64,000 nucleotides of DNA from Caldicoprobacter guelmensis (GTDB lineage: Bacteria; Bacillota; Clostridia; Caldicoprobacterales; Caldicoprobacteraceae). The number at the start of each line of letters is the position of its first letter. Position 1 is the stretch's first letter. The translations under genes were made by a program, and so were the position numbers. This document shows positions 54,978-64,000 of this stretch, piece after piece. The notes under the pieces are model-generated. The model was not told where the DNA came from. It saw only the letters and a list, made by a program, of their open reading frames with translations, and did no database searches. The stretch covers positions 1 through 64,000 of the forward strand of contig NZ_JAFBDW010000003.1 of NCBI RefSeq assembly GCF_016908415.1, in the 5' to 3' direction.

Positions 54978-55934
54978 TTAACCAACAATACCTGTCCTTT
55001 CAATGCTTTCTACAAAGTAACGCTGAGTAAATATATACAGTATAATCAAGGGCAGCATTGCAAGCAAAATGCCCGTATCCTGCACCATGCTTAAATAGAA
55101 TGGATCTGCCTTGGCGCTTCCACCTAACATCGAGGTTAATTTGATAGATAAATTATAAGGCAACGATGCCAACTGGGTAGCTATAACTTTAGCTGACGGT
55201 AAATACATTGTAGTATAAAAACTATCATTCCACTGCCACACAAATGAGAAAAGGCCAACTGTTATAATGGCAGGGATTGCATTTGGCAGCATAATGCTGG
55301 TGAATGTTTTTGTCACACTAGCCCCATCTACATAAGCAGCTTCTTCCAATTCCCGTGGAATCCCTCTAAAAAACTGTCGGAATATGAAAATAAACAGCCC
55401 TCCTTTAAAAGAATTAGCAGTCATGGAAGTAAGAACAAATGGCCAATAGCTATCCATCAAGTTTACTGGTTTCCCCGTAATTAATGGAATTAATCCCATT
55501 AATGTAAAATCCTTTAAGTTTAAATAAACAGGAATAAAAATAGTTGTAGGTGGAACAAGAATAGTAAATATTACACCAGCAAAAAGCAAGTTGCTTCCTT
55601 TAAATCTCAACCTAGCAAACCCGTACCCAGCCAATCCACAAGAAATAAGGGTTAAAATTGTTGTCAACAAACAAAGTGTAGTAGTATTTAATAAAGTCTT
55701 CCAGTAGTCCATCATTTCAATTGCGTATCTAAAATTTTCTAGGCTAAAATTCTGCGGAATCCAAACGACAATTGGTGAATATAGGTCCGATTTAGCCCTT
55801 ATTGCAAAGGATATTTTTTTAAAGATTGGATACAAAATGACAAACGACAATCCTATTAATAACACTAAACGCGCAAAAGGCCATAACCATTTTCTCCCGT
55901 ATTTTAACAAAAATAATATTCTTTCCCTTATCAA
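54978..55934 (-). CDS. Carbohydrate ABC transporter permease (MalG-like), second pair
   Basis: A 318-residue inner-membrane subunit with six helices and the EAA loop: IPRELEEAAYVDGASVTKTFTSIM. TTG 55934 has GGGAGG 7 bases upstream; eight codons of open frame before it are ignored. It follows the MalF-like gene by 35 bases and precedes GH31 by 31 bases. No ATPase gene is in the operon, so a shared MsmX-type ATPase elsewhere is likely. Confidence 0.93.
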   Translation of the reverse strand: MIRERILFLLKYGRKWLWPFARLVLLIGLSFVILYPIFKKISFAIRAKSDLYSPIVVWIPQNFSLENFRYAIEMMDYWKTLLNTTTLCLLTTILTLISCGLAGYGFARLRFKGSNLLFAGVIFTILVPPTTIFIPVYLNLKDFTLMGLIPLITGKPVNLMDSYWPFVLTSMTANSFKGGLFIFIFRQFFRGIPRELEEAAYVDGASVTKTFTSIMLPNAIPAIITVGLFSFVWQWNDSFYTTMYLPSAKVIATQLASLPYNLSIKLTSMLGGSAKADPFYLSMVQDTGILLAMLPLIILYIFTQRYFVESIERTGIVG

Positions 55935-55969
55935 TGTATTTACCTCCCCTTGAAACAAATCTTTTTTCT

Positions 55970-56911
55970 TTATTCTTGATAAAAGACTCTCTTAGAAATT
56001 AGATAAGAACAAACAATCAAAATAATACTTATAGCTACAAAATAGACCCAAGCCATCGCTGACCCCAATCCAAAATTGAAAGATTTCAAAGCGGTCTCAC
56101 GAATTAAATCCGTCATCGCATTACTTGAAAAATGATCAATAATTGTATAAATCACATTGACGAGGATAAGCGGACTAACCATAGGGAAAGTAATCTTCCA
56201 AAACGCCTCATACCCAGTAGACCCTTCTATTATTGCTACCTCATACATTTGCGGTGGTATCGACTGAATCCCAGCTAGAAAAATTAAAATCTGCACACCC
56301 GATTGACTGATTATTTCATATATTCGATCCACTGCACCTGTTAAATACCCAACAATTGTCTCATCAACCCCCATTCCCAGCATCATCCGCTCCAATTCAA
56401 AACTGGTCAATATATTAAGAAACCTGGATCCGGCTCTTTCGGCTTGTATTGCTTCAATCAAACTCGAACTCTCAAGATTGGCAATAATCCCCGAAGCTAA
56501 AATGACAGGGAGGAAAAATACAGCTCTTGCAAATGTCCTACCCTTAAATTTCTGGTTAAGAATTACAGCAACAAATAAGCTGAATACTACAATCAAGGGT
56601 ACGTTCACCGCCATATTAGTAATTGACTCTACCAACGTGCGGTTAAAACTCGTATGCACTGTAAAAGCTTCAATATAATTATTAAGCCCTACAAATATAA
56701 TGCTTAACCCTCCTCCCTCTTTCACCTCTACTTTACTTAAACTGTAACGGAAAGAATTAACCAATGGTATCACAAAAAACGAGATAAAACCTATGAGCCA
56801 CGGCAAAATGTAAATAAATCCCCACAACGCTTTTTGTCGCTCATATGGCCTATATTTCCTCTTTATATTCACAGGAGTTACATTGCCTCTTACATTTAAA
56901 TTAGTCTTCAT
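55970..56911 (-). CDS. Carbohydrate ABC transporter permease (MalF-like), second pair
   Basis: A 313-residue permease with six helices starting at LWGFIYILPWLIGFISFFVIP and the EAA loop IPPQMYEVAIIEGSTGYEAFW. It overlaps the upstream DUF5696 gene by four bases, so the two proteins are translationally coupled. It partners with the MalG-like subunit just downstream. No solute-binding protein belongs directly to this pair. Confidence 0.93.
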   Translation of the reverse strand: MKTNLNVRGNVTPVNIKRKYRPYERQKALWGFIYILPWLIGFISFFVIPLVNSFRYSLSKVEVKEGGGLSIIFVGLNNYIEAFTVHTSFNRTLVESITNMAVNVPLIVVFSLFVAVILNQKFKGRTFARAVFFLPVILASGIIANLESSSLIEAIQAERAGSRFLNILTSFELERMMLGMGVDETIVGYLTGAVDRIYEIISQSGVQILIFLAGIQSIPPQMYEVAIIEGSTGYEAFWKITFPMVSPLILVNVIYTIIDHFSSNAMTDLIRETALKSFNFGLGSAMAWVYFVAISIILIVCSYLISKRVFYQE

Positions 56912-59451
56912 TTACTATCACCACCCACATAAAAGTCTTCTGCTTCAATTCGTACACCTTCAACAAATACAGGCGCACGATTGTAATTTACAATTACATA
57001 TACACCATTTTCATATACCGTTTTAAAAACCCCATCTTTTATTTTTTGGTGAGAAATTATTTCCTGATTATTTACTCGTTTCAATACTTCATTTACCTGT
57101 CGATAAACCTGAGTTGCTAAGCCGATCCATTCTCTATAATAAATAGAATATAAATAGTCAAAGTCTGTATCTTTTACCTTATGGCTGGGTTCATAACTCC
57201 ACACAAAATATACATTAGAACCATACTCCAGGCATTTCAATACATACTGACGATGATTGGTATAAGTAGATAAATTATATGGTGTTCCTGTGTATTCAAT
57301 GAACCCACGGATGACCATCTGGTAAAAAGGAATCGCCTCGTCTTCTATTTTATACTTGCTATTCCCCAGAGATACATCTGTGATATCCGTCACATATGGC
57401 CAGGCATATGCGTTGCCACCTTTAACCATAATATTCAATCCACTTTGATAAATTTTATCCAAAGCTTGAATAGAAATCTTCTCAGATTCCGTCCTGTCAA
57501 TTTGATTATTTTTGCGATAATCGCTGTTTAACTCATCAGCAAGGTCTCTTAAAGATATCGCATTAAAGTTTAGTCTTACTATACCAGATAACATCTTTTC
57601 AACGTACTCTTTTACATATCGTGGAGATAATACATATGAAGGATAACGGTCCCTGTCACGACGATTTGATGCCAAATCAATTGGATATACAGCTGCAGGT
57701 AACGCTGTCAACCTTCTGGCTGCTTCCCTAGTTTCATTAAAACCTGAAGTATTATAAACTCTCAATAGAGCAACATCAGGATAAAAAGAGACATTTTTTT
57801 CTTTAATATACTCTAAAAAATCGTTTAATCCCTTTCGACCCCCTATAACTCCATCAACCGATATAGATTTTGGAACTTTATGATACTCGCCTTCGTTAAA
57901 CCAACCACTGTATTTTAGCTTAATATTGCTCACACCCAATTGTTCCAATTCAGATAGAATTATCTTTGCCTGTTCAAACGTCGTTAAAGGTTCCAACGCC
58001 CTATAAGGTACCCCTACAAAATGTTTCCGGGTAGGTATACTTCCAATTAACTGCAGGTAAAAAGGAATATCACTATTTGAAGTTTCCCTATCCTTATTTT
58101 CCCTAAGCATGTTATTCTTTATTAAGTATTGCTGATAGTATTTAGCCATACCCTCATAACAAGCCTCTTTCCCGTTCAAGAAAACATAACGTACAACAAA
58201 ATCTGTTTTCATTGGTTCTTCCTGGTAACGAGGAAATGAGCGCTTTTGTCCCTCCCCCTGCAAAGTAACATCATCTTTATTTATTACATAAAAACTTGGA
58301 TAAACATAGTTATAACTATTCTCCCTTCCACTCACATCGGCATTGACTATAGCAACAGCAGCCCCTTCTTCAATAATCCCCAATAATGCACTGTTTTTCT
58401 TAATTACTCCAAAAACTGGCATCCTCGCTTTTTCAGCTCTAATTAAAAATTCCGTATTATCTACCGTCAAATCTGTTCCGTAGATTTCCTGCCTGTAGGG
58501 AGTATATTTTGATTTACCGTTATTAAAATATATCAATGCCCCTGACCCATCCGGCACAAAAAGCGCACCTTCCTCACTTGGCCCGCCAGCTCCAAAGAAA
58601 TTCAGAATGCTTATTTCATGAACGGGATATTCTTTCAGGTATCGTATTCCATCTACTGGGACTCTGACAACGAGGCTGTCTCCTTCCAACTTGTATTCCA
58701 GTATAACATAAAACAATCGAGGAACTGGTTTTGTCTGAGTCAAATTATGCTCTGCAAGGTCATAGGCCAGATCTTCTTCGGTATAACCTGCAATTTCAAA
58801 AGCTTGAAGCGTACGCTTAAGTTGTATACCAGATAGGCCATCGTTTCTCACATACACCCCTTTTTCTTTATCTTCTCTATACGCAATCTTCAATGTACGC
58901 AGCAAAGTATTATCCTCAATTTTACTTAATATCTTCTCTTCAAACCTTTGCTTGCTTATCATTTTGGGCAAATCTTCTATAGTCTTTTCTATCTTACCAA
59001 ACTTATAAGTTACCCTTACTCCGTCAGGTATCAACTTATAAGCTACCTGCTTATAGGCTATGCTATCGGTATAAGAATTAGCATAGTTATATTGTCCAAA
59101 CTCATTACAAAACTCCAGAGTTACCTGAGCAGACAATAAATCCTTTTTCTCCCCACTAGCAATAGGATCCCCATCTCTATCTGTCGGGTTACTGCGCCAA
59201 ATCTGTCCACTCCTTTTATCAAGTACCGCAATCTCCGCGGTTTGGTCATTTATATACAACTGTAAATAACTATTTTCTGCTATTCCCTTCATATCTTGAA
59301 GGAGAGGATTGGTAAAAGCGGCCGTTAAAGTTTGTTCCCCTTCCAATTGTATACCCTGTAAATCGTCAATTTTCGTTGTACTAGTCGAACAACCTGCAAC
59401 AAACATCGATAAACATAGCATACAAAGAAATAAGCGTTTTAATAACTTCAT
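56908..59451 (-). CDS. DUF5696 lipoprotein, candidate glycoside hydrolase
   Basis: The 847-residue protein has a lipoprotein signal with lipobox VAGC (Cys21), then a beta-rich domain (YLQLYINDQTAEIAVLDKRS, about 60-130) and GYVEEG-like strands, e.g. GIIEEGAAVAIVNADVSGR. From about 480 a likely TIM-barrel region follows: LSELEQLGVSNIKLKYSGW, FYPDVALLRVYN, LNFNAISLRDLADELNSDY, and AIPFYQMVIRGFIEYTGTPY near its end, reminiscent of clan-GH enzymes. The family is annotated only as DUF5696. Surface-located, coupled by a four-base overlap to sugar permeases, and inside a xylan operon, it may be an uncharacterised glycosidase or substrate-capture protein. A Shine-Dalgarno GGAGGA precedes ATG 59451. 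Confidence 0.8.
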   Translation of the reverse strand: MKLLKRLFLCMLCLSMFVAGCSTSTTKIDDLQGIQLEGEQTLTAAFTNPLLQDMKGIAENSYLQLYINDQTAEIAVLDKRSGQIWRSNPTDRDGDPIASGEKKDLLSAQVTLEFCNEFGQYNYANSYTDSIAYKQVAYKLIPDGVRVTYKFGKIEKTIEDLPKMISKQRFEEKILSKIEDNTLLRTLKIAYREDKEKGVYVRNDGLSGIQLKRTLQAFEIAGYTEEDLAYDLAEHNLTQTKPVPRLFYVILEYKLEGDSLVVRVPVDGIRYLKEYPVHEISILNFFGAGGPSEEGALFVPDGSGALIYFNNGKSKYTPYRQEIYGTDLTVDNTEFLIRAEKARMPVFGVIKKNSALLGIIEEGAAVAIVNADVSGRENSYNYVYPSFYVINKDDVTLQGEGQKRSFPRYQEEPMKTDFVVRYVFLNGKEACYEGMAKYYQQYLIKNNMLRENKDRETSNSDIPFYLQLIGSIPTRKHFVGVPYRALEPLTTFEQAKIILSELEQLGVSNIKLKYSGWFNEGEYHKVPKSISVDGVIGGRKGLNDFLEYIKEKNVSFYPDVALLRVYNTSGFNETREAARRLTALPAAVYPIDLASNRRDRDRYPSYVLSPRYVKEYVEKMLSGIVRLNFNAISLRDLADELNSDYRKNNQIDRTESEKISIQALDKIYQSGLNIMVKGGNAYAWPYVTDITDVSLGNSKYKIEDEAIPFYQMVIRGFIEYTGTPYNLSTYTNHRQYVLKCLEYGSNVYFVWSYEPSHKVKDTDFDYLYSIYYREWIGLATQVYRQVNEVLKRVNNQEIISHQKIKDGVFKTVYENGVYVIVNYNRAPVFVEGVRIEAEDFYVGGDSK

Positions 59452-59465
59452 CTTATCGTCCTCCT

Positions 59466-61535
59466 TCAGAAACGTAGCAGAATCTCTCTAAATACGGTAA
59501 CTGCAAATGATAAAAGTTGCTGTATCAGATTAAAGAACAACAGGCACAGGAAAGCCAAAAAACCTATCGTCCCAACAGTCAAAATCATAGTCCCCACTGT
59601 CTTAGATGGCGTAAACTGGTGCACTGTCATATTGCCAACAAACAACAAATACAAACACCACAGCGCCGCAACACTTTGCGAAAAGTTATAAAAAGTAACT
59701 TCATCTGCCGATATATAGTTACTTAACAAGACCCAGGGAATACCTATCAAAATTAGCGGAATCAATGCAAAACAAGTTGATATGAATATTTCTGAAAACT
59801 TTCCTTCGCCATCCATCAATGTTGTCAAGGACCAATTGGCTATACACCAGAACAACACCGGTACTACTACATATACAACCTCTAAAATGCTGTTAAACTC
59901 CCTGGGATTATTGTAATTTACCAAAAACCCATTATACTGCGCCTGCAAAATTCTGGTAAGAGATAGCAGCGCCAAAATCACGAACGATATAATGAGATTG
60001 ACCCTCTTATCCCTTCTGTATTTCAATTCCCAATACTCGTCATATGGGTGAACTATTAACCGCAAAGGATATCTTAACTCTTCTTTTTCAAACAATGGAA
60101 TTCCCCTGATGTTGCGCCATATATACTTTTTTATTAAAGGAGTACACAATATCAGAATACATAATACCGTCATCAATAAAGGGAAATATCCTCTTAATGT
60201 CTCTCGACGATAGAGAATGTAGGCTTTTGAATAATTCTTCCGATCCATACTTTCCTTAAAATACTCTACGGCTTTTTCATAATCGCCTTTCCTCAAAAAA
60301 GCCTTACCTATTCCCCCATAAGCATACTCAAAATTAGCGTTCAGATTAACCGCTCTGGTAAACATTTCGGCAGCTCTTTCCTCATCTCCTTGATAGTAAC
60401 TCCTAATAGCTTCATTCACGACCCTACCATATTCTGTAGGCTCAAATATCGTTATCTCTCCCAATGCTTTGTCAAGCACTAAGAAGTTATCTCCCACACG
60501 CTCTATTGCTACAGGAGTATCAAATTCCCCTAAGCTATTCCCTAGTCCACCAAAGATGTAAAGCAAGTAACCATCACCATTGTAGGTAAATATACGCCCT
60601 CTTTTCGCATCAAGAATAGAATAAATTTCGCTATCAGTAACATCAATATCGATTAACCTTGATGGCCCTTCTTCCCGAGTATAACGAATATCCCCCCGTG
60701 GAGGTACATATCCATCCCTACGTAAAATGTCTATCCCTTGAGCATTTAATCTCTTCACATCTTCATCAGTATTATCAGCGCTAACTGCATATATAAATCC
60801 ATCCTCATCAATGTCCAAATTTGTAAATTCGGTCGGCACAAACTGTACCATTCTACTGCGTTGTTCCCTTGTCGACAAAAGCTTCCATAAATATTCAATT
60901 GGATCTACTTTTACTCTATTAGCACCAATAAAAGTGGTAAAAACCCCATCTGGACTGAATTCCATAAAACCATCAAATACTCCAATAGCCATGACATAAA
61001 TTCTGCCCGCTTTGTCCACAACAATTTTAGCAGGTTTAAATTCAAAATTTTCTGCTAATAACTCTGATTCCGGTGAATCAATAATAGCCACCGGTCTAAG
61101 GTTCTCATCTAAATGAACAACTCTCTTGTTACCCGTATCCGCAACATACAGATGATAGTCGTCTGTAACGAAAATACCTTGCGGGTTTGAGAAACGATCA
61201 ATTTGCCCGTTATTATCGAAGGAATCAATTACTTTTATTAATTTGAAATTTGCATCGGTAACGATAATGCGGTTGTTCCCCGAATCCAAGATATATATCC
61301 TTTCATTATTTAAGACATAAATATCAGTTGGCTCTTTTAAAGAACCAACACCCAGCAGTTCACCATTTATAATTCGTGTTGCCTCATATGCAGCAGGCGC
61401 TGCTGCACTGTCTCTCCAGTAAGAATAATTATAGGAAGGAGGAGCATAATCAGCATATGCATTGCTATATCCAATTAAAAGATTAATAAACAAAACTAGC
61501 GAAATAATGAAAAATAACTTTTTGCTTCTAATCAT
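59466..61535 (-). CDS. NHL-repeat, TPR and YIP1-domain membrane protein
   Basis: The 689-residue protein has a signal peptide (residues 6-28), about five to six NHL-type beta-propeller blades (residues 50-370: LKEPTDIYVLNNERIYILDSGNNRI, FSNPQGIFVTDDYHLYVADTGNKRV), then a short TPR pair (about 385-445), one membrane helix (about 455-475), and a C-terminal YIP1-like five-helix domain with the characteristic WCIANWSLTTLMDGEGKFSEIF. Sensor-like propeller outside and membrane domain inside is an unusual design. It is 14 bases upstream of DUF5696 and sits between two permease pairs; role unknown, perhaps a surface glycan-sensing or transporter-assembly protein. Confidence 0.82.
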   Translation of the reverse strand: MIRSKKLFFIISLVLFINLLIGYSNAYADYAPPSYNYSYWRDSAAAPAAYEATRIINGELLGVGSLKEPTDIYVLNNERIYILDSGNNRIIVTDANFKLIKVIDSFDNNGQIDRFSNPQGIFVTDDYHLYVADTGNKRVVHLDENLRPVAIIDSPESELLAENFEFKPAKIVVDKAGRIYVMAIGVFDGFMEFSPDGVFTTFIGANRVKVDPIEYLWKLLSTREQRSRMVQFVPTEFTNLDIDEDGFIYAVSADNTDEDVKRLNAQGIDILRRDGYVPPRGDIRYTREEGPSRLIDIDVTDSEIYSILDAKRGRIFTYNGDGYLLYIFGGLGNSLGEFDTPVAIERVGDNFLVLDKALGEITIFEPTEYGRVVNEAIRSYYQGDEERAAEMFTRAVNLNANFEYAYGGIGKAFLRKGDYEKAVEYFKESMDRKNYSKAYILYRRETLRGYFPLLMTVLCILILCTPLIKKYIWRNIRGIPLFEKEELRYPLRLIVHPYDEYWELKYRRDKRVNLIISFVILALLSLTRILQAQYNGFLVNYNNPREFNSILEVVYVVVPVLFWCIANWSLTTLMDGEGKFSEIFISTCFALIPLILIGIPWVLLSNYISADEVTFYNFSQSVAALWCLYLLFVGNMTVHQFTPSKTVGTMILTVGTIGFLAFLCLLFFNLIQQLLSFAVTVFREILLRF

Positions 61536-61551
61536 CTCACAATGCTCCCTT

Positions 61552-62433
61552 CTAGTCTTTTATTCCAGAAGTAGCCATCGTTTGTATGACATTGCTCTGT
61601 GAAATTATGAACATGGTAATGGGCACTATCATAAGTACTAAACCAATAGCAGCTCCTACCCCCGCTCTTGCAATACCTCCCTGCGTAATCTGACCCAATG
61701 CATAATTCAAGGTTTTTAGATTTTCGCTGTATATAAAACTCCCACCGTCCGACCCCCAGAGTGAGGGAAGGCGCAGAATTATAAGGGTCAACCAAGCAGG
61801 CTTAACGTTGGGCATCACAATTTGCCAGAAAATCCTATACTCACTTGCTCCATCCATTTTGGCTGCTTCTAACAAAGAGGACGGAAGCTGTTCCATGAAT
61901 TGCCTCATCAAAAAAAGTCCGAGTGGGAAAGCCCACGCCGGGATTATTATAGATGCATGTGTATCTATCCAACCTAAGCGGGACATAATCATATAGTTGG
62001 GAATAGCCGTAACGTGTCCCGAAAACATCAAAGACAACACTACTATAGTAGATAAAGTCTTTGAGCCTGGGAATTTATACTTTGCCAACGGATAGGCTGC
62101 TGCAGAAGCGAATATCACGTGCCCAGCAGTGCCTAATAAGGTAATAAAGATTGTGTTTGACAAATATCTAGAGAATGGTACCCACGAATTTCCAATCAAA
62201 TACACTAGATCGTAAAAATTATCAAAAGTAGGGTTTCGTACAAAAAATCTGGGAGGAAACAAAAACAATTCGTCTAAAGGCTTAAAAGCATTGTTAATTG
62301 TATATATCAATGGTAAAGCCATAAATGCACCAAACAATGCAAGGAGTACAAATAACATAAACGTAACAGCAAATGAACGATTTAGTTGCTTCTGATGACG
62401 AAAAGCTGACATCCTCTTAATTGCCATTTTCAC
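61552..62433 (-). CDS. Carbohydrate ABC transporter permease (MalG-like), first pair
   Basis: A 293-residue permease with six helices and the EAA loop LPSSLLEAAKMDGASEYRIFW. It overlaps its MalF-like partner by four bases. Its end is 16 bases from the NHL/YIP1 gene, so it is part of the same long operon. The size and C-terminus (QTMATSGIKD) match the LplC/YtcP type used for oligosaccharide import. Confidence 0.95.
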   Translation of the reverse strand: MKMAIKRMSAFRHQKQLNRSFAVTFMLFVLLALFGAFMALPLIYTINNAFKPLDELFLFPPRFFVRNPTFDNFYDLVYLIGNSWVPFSRYLSNTIFITLLGTAGHVIFASAAAYPLAKYKFPGSKTLSTIVVLSLMFSGHVTAIPNYMIMSRLGWIDTHASIIIPAWAFPLGLFLMRQFMEQLPSSLLEAAKMDGASEYRIFWQIVMPNVKPAWLTLIILRLPSLWGSDGGSFIYSENLKTLNYALGQITQGGIARAGVGAAIGLVLMIVPITMFIISQSNVIQTMATSGIKD

Positions 62434-63386
62434 CCACCTATCTTTCTTAGTAGTTTTTGCGTTAAAAGATTTGTACCCAGCATGATAATAAAAAGAACGG
62501 TTGCTATTGCAGATGCATATCCCATCTCAAACCTGATTGAGCCGTAATCCATAAGGTGCGTTACAATCGTATGCCCAGCATAATTGACGCTTGGAAATCC
62601 CGCTAATGCCACTGAAATATCTGCAACGGCCAAAGAACTGGTGATTTGCATTACGGCTCCAAACAACAGCTGCGGCCTCATTGAAGGCAATACAATATAC
62701 CATAACTCTTGCCATCTATTTTTTATACCATCCACTGCACCAGCTTCAATCAAGCTCCTATCAAGTGTCTGTAAACCCGCTATAAAAGCAAGAAAACTCG
62801 TTCCAAGACTCATCCACAGCTGCACAATGATTAGCACGCTTAAAATATATCTCTCATCTTTAAGCCATTGTATAGGTTCAAGAGTAAGCCCTAACCTCAT
62901 CAGAAAGCCATTTATATAGCCGTACTTATCACCCGAAAATATAATTTGCCATATATAGTATACATTACCTGATATTGATGGAGCATAAAATACCAACGTC
63001 ATAAATGCACGAATCTTGGGCGGTAGTTCATTGATGATCCACGCAAATAAGAAACACGCAATGTAGCTTACAGGCCCTGTAATAATTGCGAAATAAAAAG
63101 TATTTCTTAGTGCTATCAGAAAAACATCATCGTTTAAAAATAAACGGGAGTAATTCTGCCATCCAATAAAACGAGGCGGTTCTAACATATTAAAATAAGT
63201 AAAACTTATTCCCAACGAAGCTAATACAGGCAACACAGTAAATATAAAGAAAATGATCATATATGGGGCCATTAATATATAATAATGTCTATTTCTGTAT
63301 ATCTCTCTCCTTAAAGCAACCCACTGAAAATGTTTCTCTAATTTTATAGGAGAAAAAAGCCTGGTTCCAACGCTTTCTGCACGCAA
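62430..63386 (-). CDS. Carbohydrate ABC transporter permease (MalF/LplB-like), first pair
   Basis: A 318-residue permease with six helices beginning YYILMAPYMIIFFIFTVLPVLASLG and the EAA loop LDRSLIEAGAVDGIKNRWQELW. I chose TTG 63386, which has GGAAGGGAG about 9 bases upstream and starts 20 bases after the binding-protein stop; the frame is open to 63452, overlapping that gene by 47 bases. Cytoplasmic N-terminal extension of about 30 residues precedes the first helix. Confidence 0.9.
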   Translation of the reverse strand: MRAESVGTRLFSPIKLEKHFQWVALRREIYRNRHYYILMAPYMIIFFIFTVLPVLASLGISFTYFNMLEPPRFIGWQNYSRLFLNDDVFLIALRNTFYFAIITGPVSYIACFLFAWIINELPPKIRAFMTLVFYAPSISGNVYYIWQIIFSGDKYGYINGFLMRLGLTLEPIQWLKDERYILSVLIIVQLWMSLGTSFLAFIAGLQTLDRSLIEAGAVDGIKNRWQELWYIVLPSMRPQLLFGAVMQITSSLAVADISVALAGFPSVNYAGHTIVTHLMDYGSIRFEMGYASAIATVLFIIMLGTNLLTQKLLRKIGG

Positions 63387-63405
63387 AAATCGCCACTCCC
63401 TTCCT

Positions 63406-64000
63406 TTAATACGGTAGATTAAACTCCTGCCGTTTAATCTTAATTTCGTCATTGATATAAATCACATGGTCCAATAGCGCTTCTCTGTAATTCTCGCCAC
63501 TATTCACTACTTTTCTGAAAGCATTATCAAGATGCCTTCCTGTGAAATAACCACCCGGCACCTGCGGAATCCCCCTGACCCATTTCCATTGTTCTTTTAG
63601 ATTTTGATAATCCTTAACAGGCCATGGCAGTTCCTCCAATGCTTCAACGTTTGCTGTGGGATAACGCGCAGCTTCTCCCATCAGCGCTTCCATCTCTCTA
63701 CCAAAACGAACCTGCGTTTCTTTATCAGTCCACCACTTCATGAATTCCCATGCTGCTTCTTTATCCTTTGTATTTTTTATCATTACTATAGCAGACGTTG
63801 AACTTGCTACATCATGTCTTACGGTTCCATCTGATTGCACTGTACCAGGTACAACTGTAAAATCCCATAAACCTTTAATTTCTGGAGCAAACACTACTAA
63901 TGTATTGTAAGTATTGTAAGGTGCTATCCCAATAGGAATTTCACCAGTCCTAAATCGGTTAACAAAATCGGCTTGTAATGGCAATTTATAGTTTGTGTAA
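63406..64000 (-). CDS. Extracellular sugar-binding protein, C-terminal part (5' end outside window)
   Basis: About 197 residues of an ABC solute-binding protein (family 1), open to the right edge of the window. The segment IPIGIAPYNTYNTLVVFAPE, then STSAIVMIKNTKDKEAAWEFMKWW and TDKETQVRFGREME, is typical of the C-terminal lobe. It is the first visible gene of the hemicellulose operon and would deliver oligosaccharides to the adjacent permeases. The N-terminus, signal peptide and promoter lie beyond 64000. Confidence 0.9.
   Translation of the reverse strand, partial: YTNYKLPLQADFVNRFRTGEIPIGIAPYNTYNTLVVFAPEIKGLWDFTVVPGTVQSDGTVRHDVASSTSAIVMIKNTKDKEAAWEFMKWWTDKETQVRFGREMEALMGEAARYPTANVEALEELPWPVKDYQNLKEQWKWVRGIPQVPGGYFTGRHLDNAFRKVVNSGENYREALLDHVIYINDEIKIKRQEFNLPY

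Noticed and set aside
1..64000. CRISPR arrays, tRNA and rRNA genes, phage modules
   Set aside because: Looked for regularly spaced repeats, tRNA-like clover leaves and phage structural genes; none found. Only the dispersed repeat and the transposase tail suggest mobile DNA.

Overview
The window looks like chromosome from a low-to-mid GC Firmicute of the class Clostridia, probably an anaerobic (perhaps thermophilic) hemicellulose degrader. The evidence is Bacillus/Clostridium-type gene families (YhbD/bactofilin operon, YkvI, YesL, YkuK, SpoIID/LytB, Hsp33), strong Shine-Dalgarno sites, a lysine (L-box) riboswitch and a large set of xylan-active glycoside hydrolases. The genus is inference; Caldicoprobacter/Mahella-like organisms would fit. 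I see no rRNA, tRNA, CRISPR array or prophage.

Layout. 1-2.7 kb: a cut-off transposase tail, a YkuK-type RNase H-like protein, one copy of a small dispersed repeat, and a uroporphyrinogen-decarboxylase-like gene. 2.8-9.8 kb (minus): Pdp, an FGGY pentulokinase, a GH127 beta-L-arabinofuranosidase and aminopeptidase P. 10-13.7 kb (minus): a MacAB-like ABC efflux system whose adaptor carries two lipoyl/hairpin modules. 13.9-15.3 kb: GH1 beta-glucosidase. 15.4-22 kb (plus): a tightly coupled five-gene operon (YhbD-like regulator, two bactofilin-like proteins, two ABC exporter half-transporters) behind a promoter covered by two matching 18-bp operator-like sites. 22-36.7 kb: housekeeping and membrane genes (DUF2207, SpoIID/LytB, CCA-adding enzyme, YkvI, DUF3006, a small lipoprotein, a TPR-HTH protein, Hsp33, a methyltransferase, YesL, M20 peptidase, butanol dehydrogenase). 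37-37.7 kb: a secreted protein gene broken at a poly-G run. 37.9-41.8 kb (plus): promoter, lysine riboswitch, terminator, then asd, dapA and a dapB fused to aspartokinase-type ACT domains. 42-42.6 kb: cob(I)alamin adenosyltransferase.

42.9-64 kb (minus) is one long hemicellulose locus. Read in the direction of transcription it has a solute-binding protein (cut by the window edge), two sugar permeases, an NHL-TPR-YIP1 membrane protein, a DUF5696 lipoprotein, two more sugar permeases, then GH31, membrane-anchored GH10, a 1352-residue membrane-anchored GH43-CBM-GH43-CBM6 enzyme, GH3 and GH95. The likely logic is that anchored GH10 and GH43 enzymes open and debranch (arabino)xylan at the cell surface, the ABC systems import oligomers, and cytoplasmic GH31, GH3, GH95, and perhaps GH127 and the pentulokinase at 5-8 kb, finish the job.

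The points most worth a second look are the DapB-ACT fusion, the DUF5696 and NHL-TPR-YIP1 proteins inside the xylan locus, the YhbD/bactofilin/ABC operon with paired operators, a roughly 145-bp MITE-like repeat present in at least three copies (one apparently supplying the stop codon of the GH127 gene), and two genes interrupted at poly-G runs.
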